The notes under the pieces were generated by a model. That model was not told the origin of the DNA. It did no database searches and was given only the letters and a program-made list of their open reading frames with translations. Positions 1 through 12,450 of a stretch of DNA of 64,000 nt are shown in pieces. The stretch is from positions 1,535,743,072 to 1,535,807,071 of the forward strand of contig OY856409.1 of NCBI GenBank assembly GCA_963693085.1, written 5' to 3'. Numbering within the stretch: the first letter of the stretch is position 1; the number at the start of each line of letters is the position of its first letter. The position numbers and the translations under genes were made by a program. Source of the DNA: Alisma plantago-aquatica. Taxonomy: Eukaryota; Streptophyta; Magnoliopsida; Alismatales; Alismataceae.

Positions 1-489
1 ATTTGCCACAAACATGGCCATGTAACCCACAAAATCTTTCACATTTGTTGAACTCCACTCCACACTCTCTAGCATATCCCTCTATTACTCTTCTCACACA
101 TTTCCTTCTTGTTTCCTTTATAATACTGATTGTCTCCTTCGCATTTGTCTCCTTCGCATTTCTATAAAATTCTCCACCTTACCTGTCCTTTTCTTTCCTT
201 ATAGTGATGCAACCCAAGGACCATGACATTACTTCCCTTCTTAGTTAACCAGTAGAACAAAACAACTATTAAACTCCTTTATTTTATTTCATCAAATAAA
301 GATTCACCTCTATCTCAATGCCATTAAAATTGACTAGGAAATATCCCTTGACACATGTACTACCAACATCAACCTCACATTCTATCATTCTAATATACTT
401 AATCATATAGACAAGTGAATCCAAATATCCTTTCTAAAGCCATATCATCACAAGAATACATTAAATATAGTTGATGCATCACTACTCAT
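1..489. other. AT-rich spacer, no feature seen
   Basis: This is AT-rich, low-complexity plant spacer. No open frame resembles a known protein and I see no repeat structure or terminal repeats on either strand. Confidence 0.5.
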
Positions 490-497
490 GCTACTAC

Positions 498-686
498 CAG
501 TAGCGTAGCCACATGGAGGCAGACGTGGGCATGGGCCCCACCTATGTTTGTCAAAATGTACACTGGTTAAGGCATATTTGTTGTAAGTTTTGCAAAAATT
601 GCATGCAATATCAAGTCTTGTGCCCTACTCTTTCACCTACAACTATGAGGTGCTCACCCTTTGGCTAAATTCTGCCTCCGCCACTG
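498..686. mobile_element. hAT-type MITE, 189 bp
   Basis: The element starts CAGTAGCG and ends CGCCACTG, so its ends are imperfect terminal inverted repeats. A second matching block, GGAGGCAGA near 514, has its complement TCTGCCTCC at 671-679. It is flanked on both sides by the 8 bp direct repeat GCTACTAC (490-497 and 687-694), the target-site duplication length of hAT transposases. The CAGTGGCGGAG-like terminus is widespread in plant hAT MITEs. It has no coding capacity and would depend on a transposase supplied elsewhere. The exact duplication and near-matching ends make the boundaries firm. Confidence 0.85.
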
Positions 687-694
687 GCTACTAC

Positions 695-3600
695 CACTAC
701 CCCAACACCACAAGGTCAATGTCTTTCCTAGTCAACCAACCCATCCTTGATGTCTTCTTACTCTAGCAAGTATTTTTCTGTAACCAATAAAGACATAGGC
801 ACATATAATACTTGCCTATAACCTTAAGTCAAGTTTGTATTCAACTAGTATGTGTCCATTCAAACTCAACCAATTTAACAATATCTGGCATCAAGTATTA
901 TTTGGCTTGGAGCCATGTTACTTCCCACATTGCACTCGAGAGGATGTTTAGATCCCATGCGAATTTATAGTTCTTTATGGTTGCCTTGGGTTTAAACCTT
1001 CTGGGTAAAAATTCGCACAAGGAATCAAGAGGAATTTTAAAATTTTCATTCCCAATGTGGGCATATGCATAAATACTTATACTTCCTTTGACATACAAGT
1101 AGAAGGAGAAAAGCTTGTTGGATGAGAGAATAACCCCTTTATTTTGATCATGATCTCGTTCTTTCTTCGAGATACCTTACTTGCAGGAGTATATTGATCA
1201 CTCTTATGACTTATTTTCATTAGATGTTTTTCTCATGCTAATGCAGGCATTAAGATTTACCAAATCTTGTGACCAAGTTACCTTCATCTTCCATTTAAAA
1301 TTTTAAAATGAAGATGGTATGGTTGGTTTTTTGTTTCCATTCTTGAAGATCGATAGTCCCACTCCCATTCATTTTCTTATAATTCCAGATTGTGCAAATT
1401 ATCTTAAAACATTTGATGTTTAATAGACTAGATAAGACTTCTATCAAGAATATTTTTTCTTCAATTACTGTCTACATGCACATGATTGTTCCATTCTAAC
1501 ATTTTTTTAGATTTGTGCATAATGTAGAAAGATAATCATATGATAGAAGGACAACAAAATCTATAAGAAATTTATAAAATTTTAATGAAACTCTGATGAT
1601 AATAATAAAAATGTCCTTAAGGTCTTTGCATCACTATTAGGACTTGACAATGATGAATTTGAAATGTTTTCATATGATGATCTCATTATAATTACCTTAT
1701 TCTATCAAGATTGTCCACTAATTCTATATAGTATCTCTTTAGTTAAATAATTGCATCTTAAGTTATCCAACTTGTAATAAAAATCAAATTAATTTTTTTA
1801 TGTTACTGGAGTATTCGATCTAAATACCATAGTTTTGCCTTTATTTTTGATACCCTTGAAATTTTTGTATCACTAGAGTATTAGTGAAATATGCAACACT
1901 TGGGTCTTAGTAAATATTTACTTAAAGGATTTAAATCTACATATATTGTAATATATTATTGTAGGGTCTGTTGGTTCATATATTTCATTCAATTAACAAT
2001 GTTAAATTCTTTTTGTTTACTTTGTATAATGAATATATCATATTATAAATCTAAGTAGGAGCTACAATAAACTCAGAGTAAGTGCTAAAGAATTCACTAT
2101 ATGCACATATTAGGTACATATAGATACACTACTATGTTATGATAAGCATTTACATAATATTGGTTAAATTTGTACCCACTAATATATCATCACTCAACAT
2201 ATAAAGGTAGTATCTGATGGTTAATTTTAAATAGTATTTGAATTCTACATGGTTTATTTCCTTTTATATTTCTTTTGTGTCTATAGGTGATTATGCTACC
2301 TTTAAGTCTATATTTAATGTTCACAGTCAATTGAGTTTCTTAGTTGGTCAATGGTTTCCTACTTTGGTGTATTCTTAGAGGTAGCTAGAGTTTTTTTTAT
2401 CTTTTTTATTTTCTCATGGAGGCTTCTCTCATTTATGTTATTTAGGTCTTATTAGGATCTTTAATAAGATTGGGGCTTGTTATGCAGAGACATGGCAATC
2501 TCTTCAATTCACTGTTAATATCTTGGTCTATTATTTGGTTACAATTATGAATAATGTGCTTGTATGTATTGTATTTGTTTCACCATGGGCTTACATGGAT
2601 CATTTTAATTTTCTAAACTATTTTTGCACATTCAAATTTATAAACTTTTGTATCCCTCATTTTATATATGTTAACATTATCTAGAATAAGAAAAAATAAT
2701 AGTTACACGAGGATTAGTTGAACATGGAAATCTCGATAGACTATTATTTGCATGATATGAATTGTGAAATCACCACTTTAACTTCAAATAGTAAACCATA
2801 ATTTCACCATAATTAAGTAAACCATTAAATCCCTTCCACCATTTATATTATAGTTTTATCTTTTCAATGAATTATTGTATCCATTTTTGGTACATGCTAA
2901 TTTCTTATGACATTTACAAGATTAATATTGTCTCATTATTATACAAAATGTTGGAAAAGGGAAAGAAAATTGGTTGAAGGTCAATATGCACTACTCATGC
3001 CATCTTGACCCATCCATATTGAATAGGGATCTTCATTTATGTGCTCTACAACACTCGACATACTCTTTCATGAAAAACATGTACTACATGTTTCTCACTC
3101 CTACCCTACCCCGACAACACACTATCTTAGTCTTTCTAAATGAGCACCTTGCTTCCTTCATCATACCAATTTATCATATATTTTTTTTGTTTCATTTTGC
3201 ATCACAATAAGACCAATTTTCTTACTGACTTGTATTATGGTGTCCCTCTTTCAAACTCCCTCACTCTCTCACTCACTTGCTCACTACTTTTTTCCCAATA
3301 TATCACCTAAATATATGGACAATCTTCTTTTTTATCTCTCCCATTTCTAACCAAAATGTATGACTCATCTAGTATTTGTTCTTTCCCTTCATTTAATGCA
3401 CAATACGTGCCATATCTTTGCTTCTTTCATCCTCTAGTTCAGTCTACCATCTCCATTACATATCCCCCATATTTTACCACTCTTTTCCTTCTAATTCTGT
3501 AAAAACATTTTCCCATAATTTTTTTCAATATCTTCTATATCTTGTTTGTAGAACCTGACTGAACTCCCATGTCCTCACCAAAGGTAGAGGCAATGGGCAC

Positions 3601-4387
3601 TAGGGACTATGCCTCCTCCCCAAAAAAATAAATTTTGGGAAAATGTTTTGAAAGTATTGTTTATTATAAAAACATGAAACCAATGTGGCAAAAAGATATT
3701 TTGTTTAGTAGCTTATTATAGAACAAATTAAAGGTAGTTCTTGGGTTCAATGTATTGAATTACTATTGTGAGGGATATTCCTTTTTATAAACATCAATAC
3801 ACTATGCATTTTAGTACTCCAAGTATCCATGGACCAAATAAGTACTATCAACTTATTATTTTTTGTAGCAACATAAAGCCTCGGTTGATGATAATGAAGT
3901 TGTTGCATTATCATTACTCGCATAACCTAAAATAGTTTCTAGAGAAAAGTAATAATGCAATTAGATAAATTCATCAAGTGAATATTGTTTTTGTGATGTC
4001 AAAAACCTCAATTGGTGATAAAATTATGATTGACTGCTAAATATAAGTTAAGTGTTTCAACATATTGTTAATGCATTAATAACAAACTTTGATTTTCTAA
4101 TAACCTAGAGGGCCTATATATTTGTGATAAAAAGATTGGAGTTATGGGAATAGGCATTATGCTATTGATCTAAATTTCCTTTGTAGTTTTCTCCTAATTT
4201 GTCACAAATAAGGGAATTTTAACTGGTTGAATAATTTCTAGTAACCCCCAACCACAAAAAGAAATCCAAATAAATCCCCATTTTTCTTTATATAGTATAA
4301 AATACATGACCAGTGTTAATAAACCCAAATGATGATCAGTTATACATCAAAAAAATTAAAGGAATCCACATATTCTAGTAAATATAC
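695..4387. other. AT-rich spacer, no gene recognised
   Basis: Short open frames at 898-1098 (-) and 2974-3210 (+) have no recognisable domains and the composition of chance frames in AT-rich DNA. I see no tandem repeat, LTR or terminal inverted repeat. This may be old, unrecognisable transposon sequence. Confidence 0.4.
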
Positions 4388-4990
4388 CACATTTAGTGTC
4401 AGTTAAAATAGTCATATAACATCAGTTTTTTACCGACACCTAAGTGAGTGGCACTATAACTAAGGAACTTCTATGTTGATTTTTTTAGGATAGGTAAAAC
4501 TAATGACACAGATCATTGTTGGTGCTATGAATACAGAATCTAATGCCTCAACTGATGACTCAGAGCGATATTCATGTCATGAAAATGCTACGTGTTGTTA
4601 GTTCCGGTCAAGAAATCAACACTATAGAAAAATTGTGTCATCGGTATAATAAAAAAAATGAAGGACATAGAGAAGGACGGCCATGTCAGAAGAACAAGCG
4701 TACCATGCAACACATATGTGCTATTCTACACATTCATTTTACTGTAAGGTAGATGTATCATCAATTTTTCTAAATAAAACTGACGTCATAGACCTACAAT
4801 GTCAATTTTTCCTAAATAATCGATTGCACATGTGATCTATGTAGTCAGTTCTATTAATGAAACCAACATTGTGCTTCATAATCAGTTAAAACTTTAACTG
4901 ATAAATGTAGATGTGTCATTGGATTTGGTTAAAAATCGATGACGCATATCTACAATGTTGGTTTTTCAAAATAACTGATGTCCCATTTTT
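4388..4990. repeat. CACTA subterminal repeat region
   Basis: Short motifs of the type TGATG(A/T)C, AACTGA and ACCGACAC recur in both orientations, several preceded by poly-A or poly-T runs (for example 4,425-4,440, 4,765-4,800, 4,880-4,990). In CACTA transposons such arrays bind the element's own protein. The first about 80 bases align by eye with 43,547-43,625, sharing the order GTC-GTT, CAT, ACCGAC-CC and TAAGTG. The open frame at 4,543-4,752 is a by-product of the array, not a gene. Confidence 0.6.
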
Positions 4991-6549
4991 TTTTAAATAG
5001 CTCGTATGCAAACCTGCTATCTGATTGTTTAAAAGAATATAGAACATGTACTTCATTAAAACTTAGGTTCCATCTTGTTTTCATCTGAACAACATGCATG
5101 AACGCCTAAAAACATAAAATAATAAACACAAACACAAACACAAAATTCACCCATCCACTTACATTTCCATTCTTCAATTCTATTTTCTTCAACACTTAAT
5201 TCCATTCCCATGCACATATACAATTCAGAAAATACCAATACAATTCCATTCTCATGACATATACAAATACAAGTCTCATTGTATTTATTCCTTTTCACAT
5301 TCATTCATGCACATGCATACATACACACATCATTCACATATGCGCCAACAATTCACATGTATCAAATTCAAAGTTGCAAAAAGTCACAACGACCACATAT
5401 ATATAGAAATAATGACATCAAGGTTTAGAAAACTCATATTTTATCTGAATCATATTCAAAGTTGACTTCCTTAATAAAGGTGTGTGCTAATTCTTTTCGT
5501 GTCTCATCTATCACTTATTTTGTATAGGGAATTCTCTAGTCAAACAACTACAAAGAGAATGACATCATTGAATAGTTTAATTTGATTTTTTCATATGATA
5601 AAATTAGACTATTTACTTATTATGATCAAGACCATATAAATTACCTTTTGTATATAGTGGATGTCTACTACCTACTATCTAACAATCAGGTCCATATATA
5701 GCATCATGTAGTATCTACATGATCAACCATTGTCTTGTATAGGGCACTATAAATATACAGTTATGAAAACATTAATAAATAAAAGTAAGCATAGTTGACA
5801 TATATATGCATTGGAGTTAGATAAATACCTAAAGATTCTTCCAACCTAATAATTTATTTTTCATCCTTACCTTTCCTATGGACTTTTTGAATTCTTTAAT
5901 ATCCCTATTAGTTAAAGTAACACATTTAATTGGACTAATAAATAGTCTTATAATTAATGAGGTATATATTAATATATGTTGATGGATATAAAAAATTACT
6001 CACACAAATAATACTTTTTCATTGTGTGTCCCCCTTGTCTACTTTCTCACCCAAAGGATCTATATAGTACACATCTAGCATCTCGGATAATTATAAACAA
6101 CACACAATGATTATTATCGAGTGAAAAGAAAGAAAATCTAAGATAACTCAAAATCCATAATGAAATGTAATTCATAAGTAAAAATTATGAGCAAAGTGCT
6201 CCAAACTTACCCAACATTTGGAGGATCTATAATCCTGCTCCTTCTCCCATTAACAAAATATTTACATGCGGTAATCACTAACAAATTTTGGGTCTTTATT
6301 TACACAACCAATCAATGATGGAACTAGAAATGTCACATTAGTTTGTGCAAACTCTCCACACACCCTATATAAGTGGCTAAAAATGTATATCTATGCAATA
6401 ATATATAAGAAATTAGATCCAAATATAATTGTACATACATAGAAAAAGTTATTTAGTCATAAGATATCACGATAACCAAGTTCTATCACATTTGCATTCA
6501 ACCAAGTTTAAGAAAACATCTCCACAACATCTACAAGAATACACTAGTA
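4991..6549. other. CACTA interior, no coding recognised
   Basis: This AT-rich sequence lies between the subterminal array and the second-gene remnant of the CACTA element. Open frames such as 5,056-5,304 (-) and 6,429-6,611 (+) show no domain. It probably represents the 3' untranslated and intronic part of the decayed element. Confidence 0.4.
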
Positions 6550-6750
6550 TTGTGAGCTCGACCTTTAGCATCCTCCTTAATAAGGAATATTATAGTCGAC
6601 CCTTCTTCTAAGTCTCTTAGCCATAGTGCCAACCCATTGCATCTAGGACCTAGCGAGTCGAATAGGTCCTTTGCAAACCAAGTAGGTAACTGAGTATCTG
6701 GAGGAGGAAGTGGAGGACGAACTGTAGGGGGTTTCTTAGGCGTTGTGATA

Positions 6751-6805
<55 letters not shown>

Positions 6806-8210
6806 TCATATCAATTGACAATTATATAGACAAGTATAAAATATCCATAAATACAAACATAGTGAAAATTTTGCATACATCGATATAGATAACTCCCTCT
6901 TTTAGCCATGCAACCAAACTACCTACTGCATCACCTATCGTGTCATGGTCGGGTTGGGCATGTGGTAGTGATGTCCATTTTTGAGTTCCATAGAAAAACC
7001 TAGTAGACACATAACTGTATTGGTGGGCATTGGATGACATGGATCATATCACCTTGAAGGTATGGGTAAACCACTCCTAGCGTAACAAAATATTCTACTG
7101 GAAAAATATGGCATGGCTTCAACCCCCATAAAATTGTATATAGTGTTGTATTCAAGTAAACACAAATATATTACAAATTTAACGAAACACTATTATATCA
7201 TAAAAAGACTTAATTTGGGCATGCTAACTGGTGGGTCAATGTGATTACTTCCTACCACCTCTATCGTAGGGGGGTTCCCCTCGTATGAGAAGTGAGGCAA
7301 CAGATGTACTAGCTAATTAAGGAGGTAGATAATGAGAAGCATGATATTGTGTTACTGCATCCGCTATTCACTTTTAAATCATGTCTTGCACCTTCTCTTG
7401 TAACCAAACACCATTCTTGATAAATTTGTGTTTCTCTGATAACCTAGAAAATGATCTTATATCGACACCAGCCCCAACGACCCTTATATAGCCAGGATGC
7501 TCTTGTGTACCCAGAGCAACCGTCAATTTACCACTTTGGCCGTCAGGGATGAACTTGCCTTCTTTTATTTGCTCGTAGGACTCCCACTAGTCATCAAAAA
7601 TTCTAATTAGTTAATAAAAGATAACAATCAAGGTCAAAAATGAATTTATAGAGTGCAAGGTTGAATATTATCATTTCAGCAGCCACCTTAACAGTTGTGG
7701 GGCTGGGTATTTCTCTAGTTTGGTTTGTCCTCACAATTTTGCAATCCTTGTGACAAAGTAATGATAAAAGAGTAGTAGAAGACCCATAAGACCTAGGAAT
7801 ATGATGCTAAGAAGAAAACACTTGCAGTCTCTTTTGCCTCTGCATTATGTAGCCACCTAGACCCAAGTTGTAGTCATGCACATTCTTTACAACCTTTCTC
7901 TTTTAGTAGCATGTAAATCCTAGTTAATAGAAACCATATATTAAATATGTAATATATTCAAATAATTTAATTAGTCATTAACAATAATATGTACGAATAA
8001 AGGATGTTTAATACCCTAAATTCATTTATTTGTCTTGAAGAAACAAATGCATCCCATACTTTTGGGTCAAGATAGGCCCATTGCATAGTTGATGACTTCT
8101 TCTTTGTGTCTCTCATTATGTATTATCTTGTCACATTTGTCCTATAATTCCTTGATAGCCTCCCATTTTGTTGCATCACCTTTTTATGATGCAGTTTTCA
8201 TGCAGGTCAA
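6550..8210 (-). pseudogene. CACTA second gene, Ptta/transposase_24-like, decayed
   Basis: Minus-strand fragments appear in the order expected of the Ptta (plant transposase, En/Spm) accessory protein. Near 8,080-8,020 is DPKVWDAFVSSRQINEF, the 'W-x2-F-x3-R' block of transposase_24. Near 7,870 is LGGYIMQ, like the family's 'GRKGY'. At 7,586-7,374 a 70-codon open stretch contains LTVALGTQEHPGYIRVVGAG, matching the hallmark ALGT-EHPGRVRG motif. At about 6,960-6,880 IGDAVGSLVAW matches a conserved downstream block, and 6,740-6,550 is a proline-rich then 'LFDSLG' segment. The blocks are separated by stops, probable introns and a (TA)n tract. In active elements this second protein is thought to bind subterminal repeats. 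The assignment rests on motif memory; a profile search would settle it. Confidence 0.6.
6754..6803. repeat. (TA)n microsatellite
   Basis: About 25 uninterrupted TA units lie inside the CACTA remnant. Unlike the tracts at 15,308 and 24,672, nothing has inserted here. Confidence 0.95.
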
Positions 8211-8899
8211 AGATGCTATGTAATATTTCACATACTTAATGGCATATTTATAAAAACAGAATCATGAATATCTTTAAATTTCAGAACATCTCACACATAG
8301 TTCCTTCCATATGCAGTCTTTCAGGGAAGGACAAAATTTATGCCAAGATTCTATTATTATCTCCACTTTATTGAGAGTAATAACCCCTAGATATTGAACA
8401 AAAGTACTAAAAATTCTTCCCAATAGGATTTCCTACATCAAACTCAATATCAAACTTTTATCCTTTACTCCTTTTCTTTACTAGCTTTTTCATAAAGACT
8501 ATGCCTCTTTTACATGCACGATCACACTATACCTCTATAAAGCTAACAAGATCCTCAGGGTGCACATCCTCATGATGCTCATCATGAATTTTTTAAGAAA
8601 TAAATTAGTGATAGAGAATGTAAACACACATCTATGTAATAACTTTGATAGACAATGGAAACATCTACATAATAAAACAATACAAATTACATCATAGTGG
8701 TTCTCATTGTCACCGTGCATATCATCATAGTGCTCATTCTCATGGTAAAACTCTACTAGAAAATATCATATTAAAAATAGTCAAAGAATGAAATATAAGT
8801 GATAAACAATGTAAAATGTACATGTCGTATATGAAACTTATATAACTATAATAAAGAATGTAAATGCATATCTAAATTAAAATAATGAAATGCATGCCT

Positions 8900-10780
8900 C
8901 TAGTATTGGTTGGGTCTTTGATCAATTAATATTCCTTCTATGTGATCTCCATGCAGATATAAATCAGTGTTAGCTCCAACATTTGGTTTTTCCAAGCCAA
9001 TCGAGAATGGACGTGAGTCATTATGTTTGTCATAGTATTCTTCTTTATCTATAGGATCTTTAGTGAACTACATTTTCCCATGAAGAGTGTCAAACCATTT
9101 TTCATTTGTAGGTTCATCAAAGTAGAATACTTTCTTTGTCTATTATGCCATTATTAATGGTTAACCCTTCTTGCCAATCTTTTCAAACATTACTAATATG
9201 AAATCCATTTCATCTAGCACAACTCCTTTGGTCTTATCAACCCAATTACACCTAAATATAGGAACTCTGAAATCTATTTAGTTAAACTCCAATGTATCTT
9301 CAATGACACTATAACACTACATTTTAGCTGCACACAGATTCTTATATTTCACTCTAGAAAAATAAAATGAAGACGCTTAAAGGGTGACTCTACTTTTTGG
9401 ATGCCACTCTTATCGTATTGACATTTCATGTAATATGAAAATCTATTTATTCAATCCCTTCATAAGATATAAAATTTATTTTTTGTTTAAAGGAGAGCAA
9501 ATTTGATATTTTAGCAACATTATTTAGAGCTTGAGATAGTTGACCAAAGACCTTATCTTCAAACCACGTAATAAATGCCTTATTATGCTCTCTAGAAATC
9601 CACATTGCACAAACCCGAGGATATTTTGTCTTGATGAAATTGGTATGCTTAATTATATAAGACACCAATCAAAGGTTCAAGAAAAACATCAATAGCATTG
9701 CTAGGTTGTTTGGTGACCCATATTAGCACAGATAACGTGACATACTTATTTTTCATACATAAACAGGGAGGAAGATTGTATATAATAATCATAGTAGGCT
9801 AAGTTCTATGTTGGCTTCTTAACATGTCGTATGGATTCATACCATGCATACAATGCCCAAATCTCAGATTCCTAACTTGTTCACTAAATTCAGGGTACAA
9901 TAAATTAATTTTCTTTCAGGGGAATTAGACACATGGCGTATCATCCCATCCTTGTTTTTCTTTGCCTCTCCATGCCAAGATAAATTATGCACATCTATAG
10001 TGTTGGAAAACAAGCGATGAAACTATGATATTATAGGTAGATACCACATCACCTTGATAGAAGAGCCAGTTTTGGTCTTAACCAAAGTCATCATTTGTTA
10101 GCTTGACGCCCATCATGTTGGATATTCTTTAAAATCAATATAGTCCTTTCAAAATAACACAATCATTTTGACATGCATGTATCTTTTTAGCCTTCATTCC
10201 CAATGTTTGCAACATTTTCTTTAATTCATATGTTAATATTGAAAGCTCGTTGCCTTCAAGAAGTATTTCTTCAACAAAGAAAGAGAGACATTAAGATTTT
10301 GTCAATCCATCTATAGTTAGCCATCTAAGTATACAATCCCAACGCAACACTCATCTTCATAAACGTATTACAATATGAGTGTAACAGTTTCTCGGAATCA
10401 TGCACAATGTTTCTAAATAAGTAAGATGGATCAATACGATTTCTCCCACTACTATCTAACATCACATCATCCTTGTCTATCAGAATCAATTCGTTCACAT
10501 CAATATCATCATTGACTATTTCTTTTTCAACACAAGTACTTCTACTGATATCTATTGATCTCATAGTAGGGATCTCTCCATGCCAGTACATTCTATATAT
10601 CACTGTACAATCCCATTTTACATGATATGACTTTTTACTTCGTCAATAATGTTGACTTTCAAGTTGTTACTATAATTCCTATATGGACAATAGAACCTAT
10701 CTCCAAGTTTTTTCCTATGTTTGTCCACAAATCATATAAACTGATTGAGACATATAATAAATTGTAGAGTGCGGGGATTT
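8900..10780 (-). pseudogene. CACTA transposase (TNPD/TNP2 type), decayed
   Basis: Minus-strand fragments follow TNP2-family order. At about 10,730-10,560 lies a transposase-associated domain with Y/F-CPY-RNYSN and then H-x-M-stop-NG-x-V-Q, ending near 'WHGE' at 10,590. At about 10,060-9,850 comes the HAEGR-like block, present as LAWRGKEKQGWDDTP. At 9,905-9,780 is YPEFSEQVRNLRFG followed by MNPYDML, and at 9,780-9,665 LPPCLCMKNKYVTLS then AIDVFLEPLI. At 9,668-9,447 is REHNKAFITWFEDKV, the C-terminal 'EHN-x2-F-x2-WF' block. At about 9,300-8,900 are DFRVPIFRCNWVDK-like and FYFDEPTNEKW-like segments. In the intact family this enzyme cuts the CACTA ends. Multiple stops, frame changes and an apparent deletion between the EPLI and EHN blocks show it is non-functional. 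Confidence 0.75.
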
Positions 10781-10854
10781 AAAATGGTCATCCATTCTAT
10801 ATTCACAAAGAAAATGAGTATTGAATCAGGTATTTGAAGATTAGGATTTTGAGA

Positions 10855-10960
10855 TTAGGGTTTAGAGGTTAGGGTTTAAATATTAGTGTTTATAGTTTAG
10901 GGTTTATATACTTAAGGGTAAGGGTTTACAAATTATAGTTTAGTGTTTAGTAAAGAACAT
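10855..10960 (+). repeat. Degenerate TTTAGGG-like tract
   Basis: Imperfect copies of the plant telomere heptamer (TTAGGGTTTA and close variants) recur about every 15-20 bases, interspersed with ATTAGTGTTTA and TAAGGGTAAGGG. Copies are too diverged and irregular for a functional telomere. It lies between the CACTA transposase and the copia LTR fragment. Confidence 0.6.
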
Positions 10961-11047
10961 GTACCACCTATCCAATCCTTGAACACCTAATCTCACTAGC
11001 ATCTATATAATGTGTATTGGTTTTCAAGAATATTTTGTCAACATTTT

Positions 11048-12450
11048 GTTGACTCAAGGTCAATTTAGCCAATGTTGAATCAAGGTCAAAATTGACTAAA
11101 TCCTTGTTTTGATGATGACTAAACCATTCCAATTCTTTGTGTCTTATTCTTCTACTTGAGTGATTTCAAATCAAGTATAGACACACTCCAAATGCCCTAA
11201 CTTGCACATCTCAACTTGGAGAAAAGACAAATCAAAGCAATACAAGTGCCCATTTTTGGAATATGATGTAAATACATTAGAATCATGTTGTAAATCACTT
11301 GTAATGATTGTATGACTTGTAATTAAGCTCATAAAAAAATCAGGAGCACTTAGATAAAATATTAACCACTCAGAAGCCATTTTCCAAAATGCACATCAGG
11401 CTATTCATCGGTCAAGTTGCAAACTCAATCGATCTTGATTGGATCTTGAAAATGACTTTTGATCAGTCGAGATTTCATTTCACAAAACTTGATCAATCCC
11501 TCTACAGACCAAAACTGATTTAAGTGAACCAGTCAAGTTACCCCAGGACAAACTCAACCGATGGCCTAAATTGGTCTTGTTTCTTAGTGGGATCGGTCGA
11601 GTTACCTTTATAGAAACTCGATCGATTGCCCTATATAAAAAAGTGCAAAAACGTATTTCTAGCCAATATGGAGTTGCAACAATCAAAAATATATCTGTTG
11701 CAAGACAAAAAATGGCTAGTTTTCATTCTTTAGTGTTTCCAAATTCTAAGAGGCTTCCCCGGATATAAATATGACCCCTTGGGCTTCATTCCAAGGTTGA
11801 GCATTCAATGCAAAACTATATATGATGTTCCTAGTCTATAGTTGAGTGTCTCATACAACCTCCTCTCTCTTTAAGCTTAATCACTTGCTACATTCATTAG
11901 AGTGAGTAGGAGATTTGTAAGACAGCTTGTCCTGCATGTATATCTTGTGAGGTTCTCACTTCCACCACCTCCCTATCTCTCATTTTGAAGATGAAGGTTC
12001 TCTATCTTGGCTAAGAGAGGTGAAGAAGAACAAGGGAAGGAGTCCCTTAGTGAAGATCAAGGCTAAAGACTTGGAGCAAGAGTGGGTAAGACCTTGGTGA
12101 AGGCAAAAGACTCCTTGCTCAACTAGGTACGTCCTTGGTGAAAGCTTCTACGATTGAATGTGAAGTCAAAGGCTGAAGATCCAAGAAGAGTGGGTAATTC
12201 CTAGAAGATGGAAGACTTGTGCAAGAGTGGGCAAGTCCTTGGAGAAGGCCAAAGACTCTTTGCAAAGTGGGTAAGTCCTTGTTAAGGTTGAAGACTCTTT
12301 GTATTGGATAGGTAAGTCTTTTGGTGGGTCATGTATAAAAATTCTTATGAATGAATATAAGAGTGCAATGGTTAAGAAATCCTAGAGGTTGACCTCTCTA
12401 GGTAGTGGACTGACATACTTCTAGTTTGAAGTGTGGAAACCGGTCACCAA
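11048..12450 (+). mobile_element. Sirevirus-like copia LTR fragment
   Basis: The start (TGTTGACTCAAGG, or 11,073 TGTTGAATCAAGG) and the following TTGTTTTGATGATGAC resemble the start of the copia LTR at 35,008. Inside are CGGTCGA/TCGATCG palindromic arms (11,408-11,625), a TATATAAA-like box near 11,631, a purine-rich repeat and the U5 phrase GGTAGTGGACTGAC. The same sequence occurs in reverse at 62,801-64,000 (for example 'GAGTTACCCCAGGACAAACTC' against a near-identical stretch near 63,790-63,810). The left edge may be at 11,048 or 11,073 because 25 bases there are duplicated. The right end stops about 190 bases before the LTR terminus and no primer-binding site follows, so it is truncated. 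Confidence 0.7.
11985..12330 (+). repeat. Purine-rich minisatellite in copia LTR
   Basis: An imperfect unit of roughly 35-50 bases built on GAGTGGGTAAGTCCTTGG-like and GAAGACT phrases is repeated about seven times. The corresponding region of the minus-strand LTR (63,100-63,300) and a shorter GGCTACTTCAAGAAGG repeat in the 35,008 LTR sit at the same relative place, so this is a family trait of the R/U5 part of these LTRs. Confidence 0.6.

Larger units (their letters stand above)
4388..10800 (-). mobile_element. Degenerate CACTA (En/Spm) DNA transposon
   Basis: The parts are arranged as in an autonomous plant CACTA element read on the minus strand. A TNPD/TNP2-type transposase remnant lies at 10,780-8,900, a Ptta-like second gene at about 8,210-6,550, and an array of short subterminal motifs occupies 4,388-4,990 at the 3' end. 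The left end reads CACATTTAGTGTC, a likely decayed CACTA terminus. The same subterminal layout recurs at 43,547, so both belong to one family. I cannot find the other terminus: transposase homology fades near 10,780, and a copia LTR fragment begins at 11,048. Every coding part carries stops or frameshifts, so the element is dead. Boundaries are approximate. Confidence 0.7.

Noticed and set aside
6531..6821. 96 aa minus-strand frame starting MSIDMRIYIYIY
   Set aside because: Its N-terminal part is (TA)n. Only the C-terminal portion resembles the CACTA second gene and is covered there as a pseudogene.
10855..10960. True telomere or subtelomere boundary
   Set aside because: The units are irregular and diverged, and ordinary transposon sequence continues on both sides.
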